In this document: positions 19,047-28,793 of the stretch, one piece after another
Position numbering within the stretch: the stretch's first letter is position 1
Layout: each line of letters begins with the position of its first letter
Source of the DNA: Rhodopseudomonas pentothenatexigens
GTDB lineage: Bacteria; Pseudomonadota; Alphaproteobacteria; Rhizobiales; Xanthobacteraceae
NCBI RefSeq assembly: GCF_900218015.1
Contig: NZ_UFQQ01000001.1
Location: 248,001-312,000, forward strand
Direction: 5' to 3'
Length of the DNA stretch: 64,000 nt
The notes under the pieces: generated by a model
Databases searched by the model: none
What the model saw: the letters and a program-made list of their open reading frames with translations, nothing else
What the model was told of the DNA's origin: nothing
Translations under genes and position numbers: made by a program

Positions 19047-19925
19047 ATGACCGACGCCCCCTACACGCCGCCATCCGTCTGGACCTGGGACAAGGAAAAC
19101 GGCGGCAAATTCGCGTCGATCAACCGGCCGATCGCCGGCCCAACCCACGACAAGGAACTGCCGGTCGGCAAGCATCCGCTGCAGCTGTATTCGCTGGCGA
19201 CCCCGAACGGGCAGAAAGTGACCATCCTGCTCGAGGAGCTGCTGGCGCGCGGCCACAAGGAAGCCGAATACGACGCCTGGTTGATCAAGATCGGCGACGG
19301 CGACCAGTTCTCGTCCGGCTTCGTCGGGGTCAATCCGAACTCCAAGATCCCGGCGCTGCTCGACCGCTCGGTGACCCCGCCGCTGCGGGTGTTCGAATCC
19401 GGCTCGATCCTGCTGTATCTGGCCGAGAAGTTCGGCGAGTTCATCCCCAAGGATCTGGCCGGCCGCACCGAATGCCTGAACTGGCTGTTCTGGCAGATGG
19501 GCTCGGCGCCGTATCTCGGCGGCGGCTTCGGGCACTTCTACGCCTACGCGCCGGAGAAGTGGGAATACCCGATCAACCGCTTCGCCATGGAGGTGAAGCG
19601 GCAGATGGACGTGCTCGACCGCCGGCTGGCCGAGACCGAATATCTGGCCGGCGCCGAATACTCGATCGCCGACATCGCGGTGTGGCCGTGGTACGGCGGC
19701 CTCGTCAACGGCGTGCTGTACGGCGACAGCGCCACCTTTCTGGATGTGGCAAGCTACAAGAATGTGCAGCGCTGGACCAAACAGATCGGCGCTCGCCCGG
19801 CGGTGAAGCGCGGCCGCATCGTCAACCGCATCAGCGGCGAGCCGTCGAGCCAGCTCCACGAACGCCACGACGCCGGCGATTTCGACACCAAGACGCAGGA
19901 CAAGCTCGAGGCCGCGAAGTCGTAA
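19047..19925 (+). CDS. Glutathione transferase, YghU/Nu-class type
   Basis: A 292-residue soluble protein of the YghU class, enzymes with disulfide reductase activity that bind two glutathione molecules. The thioredoxin half has the characteristic SLATPNGQKVTILLEELLA with Thr and Asn at the thiol site, then NPNSKIPALLD and FESGSILLYLAEKFG. The helical half ends with PAVKRGRIVNRI. A 50-residue N-terminal extension is normal for the group. ATG 19047 has GGAG upstream. It stands alone, followed by a palindromic element. Confidence 0.9.
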   Translation: MTDAPYTPPSVWTWDKENGGKFASINRPIAGPTHDKELPVGKHPLQLYSLATPNGQKVTILLEELLARGHKEAEYDAWLIKIGDGDQFSSGFVGVNPNSKIPALLDRSVTPPLRVFESGSILLYLAEKFGEFIPKDLAGRTECLNWLFWQMGSAPYLGGGFGHFYAYAPEKWEYPINRFAMEVKRQMDVLDRRLAETEYLAGAEYSIADIAVWPWYGGLVNGVLYGDSATFLDVASYKNVQRWTKQIGARPAVKRGRIVNRISGEPSSQLHERHDAGDFDTKTQDKLEAAKS

Positions 19926-19970
19926 GGGGCGTCACAAAACGGACCGCGTCAGCGCCCTCTCCTCACCCGC

Positions 19971-20085
19971 GTCATTCCGGGGCGCCGCGCAGCGGCGAAC
20001 CCGGAATCCCGAGATTGGTCAAGCGAGCGTTTCCACAAGCTCGGGATTCCGGGTTCGCTCACTGCCGTGAGCGCCCCGGAATGAC
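19971..20085. repeat. Long palindromic intergenic element, family C
   Basis: The outer arms GTCATTCCGGGGCGC and GCGCCCCGGAATGAC are perfectly complementary. Inner arms (CGAACCCGGAATCCCGAG against CTCGGGATTCCGGGTTCG) are also perfect, around a central loop of about 20 bases. It is one of the largest hairpins in the window, between convergent GST and globin genes, where it can serve as a two-way transcript end. Confidence 0.85.
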
Positions 20086-20106
20086 GGGCTGGAAGGCCGC
20101 GCCGCC

Positions 20107-20508
20107 CTACACGCTGTGCCGCGGGCTCGCGACCCTGCCCTGGTTGGTCGCAATGCCCATCTCGAAACTGTCGGCGATGCGGCGGGCGCGGATGATGAAC
20201 TCGGCCGCCACCTCCGGGGTGAACAGTTCTGTCGCGGTCGCTTCGAACAGCTTCAGCCAGCGGTCGAAGTGCTCCGGCGCCAGATTCAGCATCAGATGCG
20301 GCCGCATCGGCCGGCCGCCGTAGCGCCCGGTCTTCAGCAGCATCGACGACCAGAAATCCGTGATCTGGGCGATGTGGTGATCCCAATCCTGCACCGCGCG
20401 GTCGAAAATCGGCCCGATCACCGAGTCCTCCCGGGCGCGGCCGTAGAAGGTCCGCACCAGAAGCGCGATCTGCTCGTCGTTCAGAATGTCCGAATGCGCG
20501 ATGCTCAT
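20107..20508 (-). CDS. Truncated haemoglobin, group III
   Basis: A haem protein of 133 residues. The proximal histidine lies in PEHFDRWLKLF and the B-helix tyrosine in LLVRTFYGRAR. The stretch WSSMLLKTGRYGGRPMRPHL is typical of group III, which differs from groups I and II in lacking the glycine motifs. Roles suggested for this group include oxygen or NO chemistry. The ATG at 20508 is taken as the start, though a GTG at 20526 is also possible; neither has a good ribosome site. It follows a DUF4142 gene 42 bases upstream on the same strand and may be the last gene of that small operon. Confidence 0.88.
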   Translation of the reverse strand: MSIAHSDILNDEQIALLVRTFYGRAREDSVIGPIFDRAVQDWDHHIAQITDFWSSMLLKTGRYGGRPMRPHLMLNLAPEHFDRWLKLFEATATELFTPEVAAEFIIRARRIADSFEMGIATNQGRVASPRHSV

Positions 20509-20550
20509 GATGCCGATGTAGGCCACGTCGCGGCCGCGCTCAAGCCGCCG

Positions 20551-21135
20551 TCAGCCGGCGATGCGGTCTTCGCGCATCTCGCGGCCTTCGAGCATCTCCA
20601 GGTCGCGCTCCAGCAGCGGCAGTTGCTCGGCGGCGAACCGGCGGATCTGGTCGTTGTCCGGATGCAGCAGGTAGCGCCGCATCACGTCGACGGTCCGGTG
20701 GAATTCCTGGATCTGCTTGGCATGGAAGTCGGCGATAAATCGCCGGCCGACCGCACCGCGCAGGCCGGCGAGTTCGTTGCTGAGGATCACATTGGGCTGG
20801 TTCGGAAGGTCGATCGACAGCAGCGTGAAGGTGTTGAGCTTGACCACCTGCTGGTCGCGTTCGCGCGCCAGCCGCGCCTGCGCGAAGGCGTATTGCCGCA
20901 GCGAGTCGTCGCCACGGGCATCCGCCAGCCCCGCCGCCTGCACCTGAAACATGTTGAACTGGTGCAGATAGCGCAGCACGTCGGCGGCGTTCGGCGGCCA
21001 CCCCACCAGTTCCTTGATGCCGACGGCTTCGATCAGGGAATGCTTGCGCGGAGTCTCCGCGGTGGCGATGACGCCCGACATGATGACGACGGCAGGCAGG
21101 ATCGCAACCAGTCCCGCGATCAGCCGCATCATCAT
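20551..21135 (-). CDS. Exported DUF4142-family protein
   Basis: A 194-residue protein with a signal peptide (hydrophobic residues 4-26, cleavage probably near ATA-ETP), so periplasmic. The mature part is helical and follows the DUF4142 pattern, a ferritin-like four-helix fold with no known activity: VLRYLHQFNMFQVQAAGLA, then LRQYAFAQARLARERDQQV and IADFHAKQIQEFHRTV. The conserved metal residues are not obvious. It is 15 bases after a 71-residue unknown gene and in one operon with it. Confidence 0.8.
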   Translation of the reverse strand: MMMRLIAGLVAILPAVVIMSGVIATAETPRKHSLIEAVGIKELVGWPPNAADVLRYLHQFNMFQVQAAGLADARGDDSLRQYAFAQARLARERDQQVVKLNTFTLLSIDLPNQPNVILSNELAGLRGAVGRRFIADFHAKQIQEFHRTVDVMRRYLLHPDNDQIRRFAAEQLPLLERDLEMLEGREMREDRIAG

Positions 21136-21150
21136 CCGTGCACCGCCGAG

Positions 21151-21366
21151 CTACATCCCCGTGTAGCCAGCTTTCACCGGATCGTTGCTGCCGTCAAGCT
21201 CGCGCAAATAGACCAGGCCGCACACCGTCAGGCGGTTGTCGTCGGTCTCGCCCGCCTCGACCAGCGTGCGGATATAGCTTTCGACCTTGGCCTTGGCATT
21301 CTCGGCCGCTTCCTGGGTGGTCAGCAGGCCGTAGGTCTGGATCACGCGATCGATGGCGCGTTGCAT
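21151..21366 (-). CDS. Small hypothetical protein (paralogue A)
   Basis: A 71-residue cytosolic, mostly helical protein with GGAG seven bases before its ATG at 21366. An extra open frame upstream would add eight residues. The core reads IDRVIQTYGLLTTQEAAENA and then IRTLVEAGETDDNRL, which can be laid against the next gene (GET, four residues, RL in the same relative place), so the two look like distant tandem paralogues. It lies 15 bases before the DUF4142 gene. Function unknown. Confidence 0.65.
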   Translation of the reverse strand: MQRAIDRVIQTYGLLTTQEAAENAKAKVESYIRTLVEAGETDDNRLTVCGLVYLRELDGSNDPVKAGYTGM

Positions 21367-21393
21367 GGCGTCTCCTTGATGGGGCGGCATTGA

Positions 21394-21621
21394 TCAGGCG
21401 GCGAGCTTGGCGGTCTCGAAGTTGCTGATCGCCTTGTTGGCGAGCCGGATCGGATGAGTCTCGCCGCGCTGGAACAGGCGCACGATCAGTTCGAGAAGCG
21501 CGTCGTTGGTCGCGGTTGTGTCCGCAATCGTGCCGGTGCGGCGCAGGTAGTTGGCCGCAATGTCGTACGCTTTTCCGATCGTATCCACGTTCATCACTCG
21601 GAGCCCTCGTTCGATCAGCAT
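21394..21621 (-). CDS. Small hypothetical protein (paralogue B)
   Basis: A 75-residue helical protein. ATG 21621 has a strong GGGGAGAGGG site; an internal ATG at 21594 is the alternative. The middle IAANYLRRTGTIADTTATND and end LIVRLFQRGETHPIRL resemble the gene 27 bases downstream at the GET...RL motif. No signal peptide or membrane segment. It is the first gene of an operon with paralogue A, DUF4142 and possibly the truncated globin. An intrinsic terminator upstream separates it from ldtR. Confidence 0.65.
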   Translation of the reverse strand: MLIERGLRVMNVDTIGKAYDIAANYLRRTGTIADTTATNDALLELIVRLFQRGETHPIRLANKAISNFETAKLAA

Positions 21622-21696
21622 CGCCCTCTCCCCGCTGTCGAAACGACAAGTCGCGAAGGCCGCAATGGTTCCCGACGGTTCCGGCGATATTCGCGG

Positions 21697-21730
21697 CGCA
21701 AAACAAATCGGCCTCCCTTGCGGGAGGCCG
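21697..21730 (-). terminator. Rho-independent terminator of ldtR
   Basis: CGGCCTCCC and GGGAGGCCG form a perfect 9-bp stem (21709-21730) with a 4-base loop. On the minus strand the stem is followed by ATTTGTTTT. It lies 100 bases after the ldtR stop, between ldtR and the small-protein operon. Confidence 0.75.
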
Positions 21731-21830
21731 AGGACGACAGGTCTGGAGAACCGACAGCGCGCGGGCCTGCTTCCTGGAGCAGCGGCTCGGCGGTTCGCCG
21801 GCCGGCGTTGGCGCGCATCTTCGGACGGCG

Positions 21831-22349
21831 TTACAGCCGATACAGGATCTGGTCGGTCCAGAACCGCTCGAGGCGGTGCAGCGACTTGTTCAGCGTGGCG
21901 AACTCCTCGCTGGAGATGCCGCCGACCTGCTCCACCGTCTTGACGTGCTTCTGGTACAGCGCCTCGACGATGTGGCGGACTTCCTGACCCTGCGGGGTCA
22001 GCCGGATCCGCACCGAGCGACGATCGACCCGCGACCGCTGATGATCGAGGAATCCGAGCTCCACCAGCTTCTTCAGATTGTAGGAGACGTTGGAGCCGAG
22101 ATAGTAGCCGCGGGTGCGCAGCTCACCGGCGGTCAGCTCCTTGTCGCCGATGTTGTAGAGCAGCAGCGCCTGCACCGAGTTGATATCGGCGCGGCCGCGG
22201 CGGTCGAACTCGTCCTTGATGACGTCGAGCAGCCGGCGGTGCAGTCGCTCCACCAAGGTGAGTGCCTCGAGATAGAGCGGCTGGACCGGCGTGTTGGCTG
22301 CTGCTGCGGGTGCGGAGGTTTCCGCCGCCGTGGCGACTGCTTTGATCAT
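21831..22349 (-). CDS. ldtR: MarR-family regulator, LdtR type
   Basis: A 172-residue winged-helix regulator of the LdtR group, which in Liberibacter and Sinorhizobium controls an L,D-transpeptidase gene and osmotic stress tolerance. The DNA-binding part reads ADINSVQALLLYNIGDKEL, then TAGELRTRGYYLGSNVSYNL and KKLVELGFLDHQRSRVDRRS, which closely fit that group. ATG 22349 has AGGGGAAG just upstream. An upstream ATG at 22418 lies in an AT-rich leader without a good site. A terminator follows, so the gene is a single unit. The target L,D-transpeptidase gene is not in this window. Confidence 0.8.
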   Translation of the reverse strand: MIKAVATAAETSAPAAAANTPVQPLYLEALTLVERLHRRLLDVIKDEFDRRGRADINSVQALLLYNIGDKELTAGELRTRGYYLGSNVSYNLKKLVELGFLDHQRSRVDRRSVRIRLTPQGQEVRHIVEALYQKHVKTVEQVGGISSEEFATLNKSLHRLERFWTDQILYRL

Positions 22350-22702
22350 GACACTTCCCCTGTCGTCTTTTTTGATCGACTTATTCGACGAAACTTCTGT
22401 CTCGTCTGATAGGTCCACCTTAAGGGGCCGCTTTGAACATCAGCTTAAATAAGACGATAAAGAGATCATGAATTTAAGACAGTGAACCGCGCATTAAGCC
22501 TGCAAATCAAGGGCTTTTTGCAACTTTTGATTCACGGATCGGCGTCGATTCAAGGGTTTTCCGGATCCCCGTGTCGCATTTGAAGACAGCTTCGTTCGAA
22601 TTTGAAAGATCTGCGTAACGGATCGGCCGGACCGTCCGCGATCCGGTTAAGGTCTTCACAACCCTATCCGGACCGCGTCTCGCTAAAATGTCGGGAGCTT
22701 GT

Positions 22703-24268
22703 TTACGCGACGCCGCGGGTGCGGCCTTCCCAATATGGGGCACGCAGCACCTTGCGGTCGATTTTGCCGAGGCCGGTGACCGGAATCGCATCGACGAAGT
22801 CGATCGTCTTCGGCGACCACGGCGCGCCGCGCTTGTCTTTGACGTGCGCCTGCAGTTCGGCGGCGTCGTTGTTCGCGCCCGGCTTCAGCACCACGAAGGC
22901 TTTGACCGCCTCGCCCCATTTGTCATCGGGCACGCCGATCACCGCGGCGGACGCGACCGCATGATGCGCCATCAACGCATCCTCGACCTCGCGCGGATAG
23001 ATGTTGAAGCCGCCGGAGATGATCATGTCCTTGGTGCGGTCGACGATATAGAGGTAGCCGTCGGCGTCCTTCACGGCGACGTCGCCGGTGTGCAGCCAGC
23101 CGCCGCGGAACGCATCTGCGGTGGCTTCGGGCCGCTTCCAATAGCCGTCCATCACCAGCGTGCCGCGCACGCAGATCTCGCCGGGTTCGCCGGGGCCGAC
23201 TTCGCGCATCTCGGAATCGAACAGCCTGACGTCGAGCAGCGGGCTCGGCCGTCCGCAACTGCCGAGACGGCCCGGCTTGGAGTCGTCGTGGTCGACCTTG
23301 CGCATCGTGGTGATGCATTGCGGCGCCTCGGTCTGGCCGTAGAGCTGCACGAAGATGTTGCCGAAGATCTTGATGCCCTCGCGCAGGCGGTCCGGCGACA
23401 TCGGCGCCGCGCCATACACGATCATGTCGAGTGACGACAGGTCGTGACGCACCCTCACCTCCGCGGCGTCGATCAGCGCGTAGATCAGCGTCGGCACCAG
23501 GAACACCGCGGTGATCCTGTCTTCGGCGACCACACGGCAATACGACTCGACCTCGAAGCCCTGCACCAGCCGCGTGAAGCCGCCGCGCATCATCACCGGA
23601 TACACCGTGACGCCCGCGGCGTGGCTGATCGGTGTCGCGGCGAGGTAGCGGATCTCGGCGGGCCAGTCCCAATCCGAATACAGGATCACCGCCATCGTGG
23701 TCAGCGCGCGATGCGGGATCATCACGCCCTTGGAGCGGCCCGTGGTGCCGCCGGTGTAGGCCAGCCAGGCGATCTCCGAGGTCGCGCTGTCGTCGACCAG
23801 CGGCGCCGGCTGCACCGCAGCGAAGCCATCGAGCAGGTCGCGGGCGCCGTTGACAGCGCCGAACGACAGCAGATGCTTCAGGCCCGGCACGCGGGCGCGG
23901 ATCGCTTCGCCGCGCGCGGCGAACTTGCCGCCTTCGACGATCAGCGCGTCGATCTCGGCGTCCTCGATGATGAAGGCGTGGTCGTCCTCGGCGGCCATCG
24001 GGTGCAGCGGCGTGTAGCGCATCCCCATCACCGTCGCGGCGCAGATCGCCGCCCAGGATTCGGCGCGGTTCGACGACAAGATCGACAGCGCGCTGCCCTT
24101 GGCGAGGCCGCAGTCGCGGAATAGCGTGATGAAGCGGCCGATCGCCTCGCCGAGCTCGCGGTAGCTCCAGCGGATGCTGCCGTCGGCGATCGCCGGCCGG
24201 TCGCCGTAGCGCGCGATCGCGTTGACGATCAGGCTCCCGCCGGTGCCGCCGGAATGAAGCTGGTCCAT
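22703..24268 (-). CDS. Acyl-CoA synthetase (AMP-forming)
   Basis: A 521-residue ANL-family ligase that activates a carboxylic acid as acyl-AMP and then acyl-CoA. The P-loop-like motif is LAYTGGTTGRSKGVMIPH and the adenine site is VQLYGQTEAP. The C-terminal swivel domain has DRTKDMIISGGFNIYPREVE and ends with the catalytic lysine in GKIDRKVLR. The substrate is uncertain: fatty acid or short aromatic acid. ATG 24268 has a G-rich tract (six G) about eight bases upstream, preceded by a run of six A and CAA-like triplets, an unusual leader. A DUF6163-like membrane protein gene lies 78 bases upstream on the same strand. Confidence 0.9.
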   Translation of the reverse strand: MDQLHSGGTGGSLIVNAIARYGDRPAIADGSIRWSYRELGEAIGRFITLFRDCGLAKGSALSILSSNRAESWAAICAATVMGMRYTPLHPMAAEDDHAFIIEDAEIDALIVEGGKFAARGEAIRARVPGLKHLLSFGAVNGARDLLDGFAAVQPAPLVDDSATSEIAWLAYTGGTTGRSKGVMIPHRALTTMAVILYSDWDWPAEIRYLAATPISHAAGVTVYPVMMRGGFTRLVQGFEVESYCRVVAEDRITAVFLVPTLIYALIDAAEVRVRHDLSSLDMIVYGAAPMSPDRLREGIKIFGNIFVQLYGQTEAPQCITTMRKVDHDDSKPGRLGSCGRPSPLLDVRLFDSEMREVGPGEPGEICVRGTLVMDGYWKRPEATADAFRGGWLHTGDVAVKDADGYLYIVDRTKDMIISGGFNIYPREVEDALMAHHAVASAAVIGVPDDKWGEAVKAFVVLKPGANNDAAELQAHVKDKRGAPWSPKTIDFVDAIPVTGLGKIDRKVLRAPYWEGRTRGVA

Positions 24269-24346
24269 GGATGTCCCCCCTTTTTTGTTGTCGTTGTTGT
24301 TGATACGGCGCCGCCTTGCGTGATGCGGCACCGCTCGCCGCACGCG

Positions 24347-24811
24347 CTATGGCGGGCGTTCGCGCGCTGCCAACCAGGCCAACGCCAGATAGGCGGCGAG
24401 CAGCACCGCTTCGCCGAGCACGACGACAAGGCTGCCGCCATAGATCGCCGGGAACATCAGCTCGATGACCGCCATCGACACCACGGTGGTGAGCCACACC
24501 ACGGCGCCCCACGGCGTCGCCAGCCACAGCCCGACTGCGGCGACCAGTTCGATCACCGCGAAATAGATCGTGGCGGTCTGCCAGGCCATGGTCTGGACCT
24601 CGAAGGCGTCGTCCTCGCCGCCGACGAAGCCGGTGATCTGCGCCCAATGGTACAGCCCCTTGGCGACCGACAGCACCGCCATCACCCGCAGGAACAGCAC
24701 CAGCCGCCGCGTCCAGTCGTTGTCGTGGTTGTCGGGCCGCTCCGGCGAAATCGCCGCGACGGAAATCGCCTGGTCGCGCGGCGGTGGTTCGCGTGTTTGG
24801 AGTTCGGACAT
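24347..24811 (-). CDS. Four-helix membrane protein, DUF6163-like
   Basis: A protein of about 154 residues with a charged N-terminal tail and four hydrophobic segments near residues 37-55, 75-97, 102-120 and 125-147. The pattern resembles a conserved Rhizobiales family listed as DUF6163, often found beside hemB, but I recall this rather than having checked it. The ATG at 24811 is preferred to a TTG at 24883. It is divergent from hemB, with 190 bases between the starts, and may be cotranscribed with the acyl-CoA synthetase. Function unknown. Confidence 0.6.
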   Translation of the reverse strand: MSELQTREPPPRDQAISVAAISPERPDNHDNDWTRRLVLFLRVMAVLSVAKGLYHWAQITGFVGGEDDAFEVQTMAWQTATIYFAVIELVAAVGLWLATPWGAVVWLTTVVSMAVIELMFPAIYGGSLVVVLGEAVLLAAYLALAWLAARERPP

Positions 24812-24937
24812 GCGGCTCGGCTGCTGCTCGGCGGATCGGTCGGGTTCGCCGAGAGTCTTGGCCCGCCGCAGCAGCAAAATCAATCGGCTGTGATGGCCGC
24901 GGAACCGACGGATTGCGCCAAATCAACAGCGCCGTGA

Positions 24938-26053
<1,116 letters not shown>

Positions 26054-26216
26054 TTTTTCGCCCGGCCCGGCCGCGGCCTGTTGCTGATTCGCCAGCCTAC
26101 GGGCGGCGCGATGGACGGTTTGTAATGTCGCGGCAGCCTTGCAAGCCGCGCAGGCCGTCGCCATGTCGAGCCGGACGATCGCTCCGGTTCGGGAGCGTGC
26201 AACGGGGAGCAGGCTG

Positions 26217-26744
26217 ATGGCTGACTATGGTGGGAGTGGCTGGCGCGGCGGCGACGTGCGGCCGGCGGCGTTCGACCCCTGGCTCAATCCGGAACTGTTT
26301 CAAGGCGTCCTGACCAAGCGAGTGTTCGCCTTCCTGATCGACCTCGTCGTGCTCGCCGTCCCGGTGGTGGTAGTGACGGTGTTCATCGCGATGTTCGGGC
26401 TGGTGACGCTCGGCATCGGCTGGACGCTGTTCTGGCTGGTATCGCCACTGTCGGTGATCTGGGCGCTGGTGTACTACGGCGCTTCGCTCGGCGGTCCGTA
26501 CTCGGCGACCATCGGGATGCGGGCGATGGGACTGGAGCTGACCACCTGGACCGGCGAGCCCGGCTATTTCGTGCTCGGCGCCGCCCACGCTTTCCTGTTC
26601 TGGCTGTCGCTGTCGATGCTGACGCCGCTGGTTCTGCTGGTCGGCCTGTTCAACGGCCGCCGTCGGCTGCTGCACGACATCGTGCTGGGAACCGTGATTA
26701 TCAACAGCACCGTGCCCGCCTCGCAGCCGGCGCGCTCCTACTAA
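26217..26744 (+). CDS. RDD-family membrane protein
   Basis: A 175-residue integral membrane protein with three to four hydrophobic segments. The RDD motif is visible as [16 protein letters not shown] (Arg then Asp in the first helix), followed by [23 protein letters not shown] split by loops, and [15 protein letters not shown] near the end. The family includes putative transporters with no fixed substrate. ATG 26217 has GGGGAG eight bases upstream. It lies between hemB and bpt on the same strand. Confidence 0.88.
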   Translation: MADYGGSGWRGGDVRPAAFDPWLNPELFQGVLTKRVFAFLIDLVVLAVPVVVVTVFIAMFGLVTLGIGWTLFWLVSPLSVIWALVYYGASLGGPYSATIGMRAMGLELTTWTGEPGYFVLGAAHAFLFWLSLSMLTPLVLLVGLFNGRRRLLHDIVLGTVIINSTVPASQPARSY

Positions 26745-26812
26745 GGGCGAAAGCGATTGACCGGCGGCGGACGCAAGGCGATGCTGGGCGGGTTGGAGGC
26801 CGACGACCCGAC

Positions 26813-27589
26813 GTGACCCAGCACTCGCGCGACACCCCGCAATTCTATCTGACGGCCCCCTCGCCGTGCCCGTATCTGCCGGGCCGCCACGAGCGCAAGG
26901 TGTTCACCCATCTCGTCGGCAACAAAGCCGGCGAGCTCAACGACCTGCTGACCCATGGCGGTTTCCGCCGCAGCCAGTCGATCGCCTACCGTCCGGCCTG
27001 CGACCATTGCCGCGCCTGCGTGTCGGTGCGGGTGGTCGCCAACGAGTTCAAGCCGTCGCGCAACCAGCGCAAGATACTTGCCCGCAACGCCGACATCGTC
27101 GGCGAGCAGCGCAATCCGGTGCCGACGTCCGAGCAGTATTCGGTGTTCCGCGCCTATCTCGACCAGCGCCACCGTCACGGCGGCATGGCCGACATGACGG
27201 TGCTCGACTACGCGATGATGGTCGAGGACAGCCACGTCCAGACCCGGCTGATCGAGTATCGCAAGCGCACCCCCGACACCGGCGTCACCGGCCGCGGCGG
27301 CGAACTGATCGCAGCGGCGCTGACCGACGTACTCGGCGACGGACTGTCGATGGTGTATTCGTTCTACGAACCGAACGAGCAGCACCGCTCGCTCGGCACC
27401 TTCATGATCCTCGACCACATCGCCCGGGCGCGGCGTCTCGGCCTTCCGTACGTCTATCTCGGCTATTGGATCGAAGGCTCCAAGAAGATGGACTACAAGG
27501 GCCGCTATCTGCCGCAGCAGCGGCTGGCGCCGAGCGGCTGGCTGCGCATCGACGCTTCGGGCGAGATGCAGCCCGAGCCGCAGGACTAG
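26813..27589 (+). CDS. bpt: Aspartate/glutamate leucyltransferase
   Basis: Bpt attaches leucine from Leu-tRNA to proteins with N-terminal Asp or Glu, marking them for the N-end-rule protease ClpAP. The 258-residue protein has the ATE-family N-terminal cysteines in [16 protein letters not shown] and the acyltransferase core [10 protein letters not shown]-like (here [17 protein letters not shown]), with the C-terminal [16 protein letters not shown]. The start is GTG 26813. Nearby ATGs are in other frames or run into stops. It lies 68 bases after the RDD gene and may share its transcript. It is also often annotated as arginyl-tRNA protein transferase. Confidence 0.93.
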   Translation: MTQHSRDTPQFYLTAPSPCPYLPGRHERKVFTHLVGNKAGELNDLLTHGGFRRSQSIAYRPACDHCRACVSVRVVANEFKPSRNQRKILARNADIVGEQRNPVPTSEQYSVFRAYLDQRHRHGGMADMTVLDYAMMVEDSHVQTRLIEYRKRTPDTGVTGRGGELIAAALTDVLGDGLSMVYSFYEPNEQHRSLGTFMILDHIARARRLGLPYVYLGYWIEGSKKMDYKGRYLPQQRLAPSGWLRIDASGEMQPEPQD

Positions 27590-27678
27590 TTCGGGCCTTC
27601 CGACATTTTTCCAGCCTGTCGGGTTGGTCCCTCCTCCACCAATGGCAGGCGACGGAACGACAGCAACGGAAGCATGCA

Positions 27679-28581
27679 TCATGGCTGGCGATTCGCCTTC
27701 GCCTCGACGTCGGCGGGAATGATCTCGATGGTCGCCGTCATTCCCGCGGCCAGTTCGACGCCGGACGGGACTTGGTCGATATGGATGCGCACCGGGATGC
27801 GCTGGGCGAGACGCACCCAGGAAAACGTCGCTGCGACATTGGGCAGGCCGAAGCGACCCGGCGCTTCGCTGCTGTTTTCGATGCCGCGGCCGATGCTCTC
27901 GACATGTCCCGTCACGGGCTGATCAAACCCCATCAGTTTGATCCGCACCGGCGCCGCCACACGAATTTGCTGAATCTTCGTCTCTTCGAAATAGCCGGTG
28001 ATCCAGAAACTGGCGCCATCGACAATGGCGACATTCGTCGCCCCAGCCGTCGCATAATCACCGGGTCGAAGTTTCAGGTTGGTGACGTAGCCATCGACCG
28101 GGGAGCGAATGATGGAGCGCGCAAGATCGAGTTTGGCCAGCTCTTGTGTCGCCACCGCCGCCTGATAGGCCGCCGCGGCCATGGCCGCTGCCCCGCTCGA
28201 TTGCTGGACCGCTTCCTGTGAGACCACATCGTTGAGTTTGAGCTGCCGCTTCCGCTGAGCGGTGGCTTGCCGCACGACCATATCCTGGTATTTCGCCTCG
28301 ACGTCAGCCTCTGCCAGCGCCACGGCCAGTCGAAGCCGCTCCGGGTCGATTTCGTAAAGAACGTCGCCACGTTTCACATACTGATTATCGGTTATCCGCA
28401 CGGTACGGATCGTCCCGGAGACCTCCGGCGCGATCTGGACCACATCCACGCTGACCCTGCCATCGCGTGTCCAGGGCGTGCGCTCGTAATGACGCCATGC
28501 TTGCAGGCCGACAAAGCCGGAGACAACGGCCAAGGAGATGGTCAGGGCATAGCGGCTGAGCACGGACAGAAACGATTTCAC
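27679..28581 (-). CDS. HlyD/EmrA-type membrane fusion protein, AaeA-like
   Basis: A 300-residue periplasmic adaptor anchored by one N-terminal helix (about residues 10-27). The lipoyl-type halves read VVQIAPEVSGTIRTVRI with VKRGDVLYEIDP, and the second half IRSPVDGYVTNLKLRPGDY. A coiled-coil hairpin lies between. It links a FUSC permease to the outside for weak-acid efflux, as AaeA does for hydroxylated aromatic acids in E. coli. The ATG overlaps the stop of the DUF1656 gene as ATGA. It is the last gene of the operon. Confidence 0.9.
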   Translation of the reverse strand: MKSFLSVLSRYALTISLAVVSGFVGLQAWRHYERTPWTRDGRVSVDVVQIAPEVSGTIRTVRITDNQYVKRGDVLYEIDPERLRLAVALAEADVEAKYQDMVVRQATAQRKRQLKLNDVVSQEAVQQSSGAAAMAAAAYQAAVATQELAKLDLARSIIRSPVDGYVTNLKLRPGDYATAGATNVAIVDGASFWITGYFEETKIQQIRVAAPVRIKLMGFDQPVTGHVESIGRGIENSSEAPGRFGLPNVAATFSWVRLAQRIPVRIHIDQVPSGVELAAGMTATIEIIPADVEAKANRQP

Positions 28582-28793
28582 GATATTGGTCCGATCAGTG
28601 GAAGATACTGCGCGAGAACACCGTAGATGATGAGGAAGGTGGCGATTTCGACAAGCGGTCGATACGCGAACAGGCGCAGGATGCCGATGGTGGTACAGAG
28701 ACGTATCACCGCCATGGTCGCGATCAGCGCGACGAGCGCGAGGACCACCAGGCCTGGGATGAAGACGCCCGCCACATTCAAATCAACGATCAT
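28578..28793 (-). CDS. DUF1656 small membrane protein (AaeX-like)
   Basis: A 71-residue protein with two hydrophobic segments (about residues 10-33 and 46-66). DUF1656 proteins such as AaeX lie between the adaptor and the FUSC permease of aromatic-acid efflux operons. The motif MIVDLNVAGVFIPGLV is typical of the start. It overlaps the permease gene by 11 bases and the adaptor gene by 4, so all three are translationally linked. Confidence 0.88.
   Translation of the reverse strand: MIVDLNVAGVFIPGLVVLALVALIATMAVIRLCTTIGILRLFAYRPLVEIATFLIIYGVLAQYLPLIGPIS

Noticed and set aside
22923-24926. A 667-residue open frame on minus overlapping the acyl-CoA ligase and the DUF6163-like gene
   Set aside because: It is in another frame of two real genes and is Arg-rich without domains.
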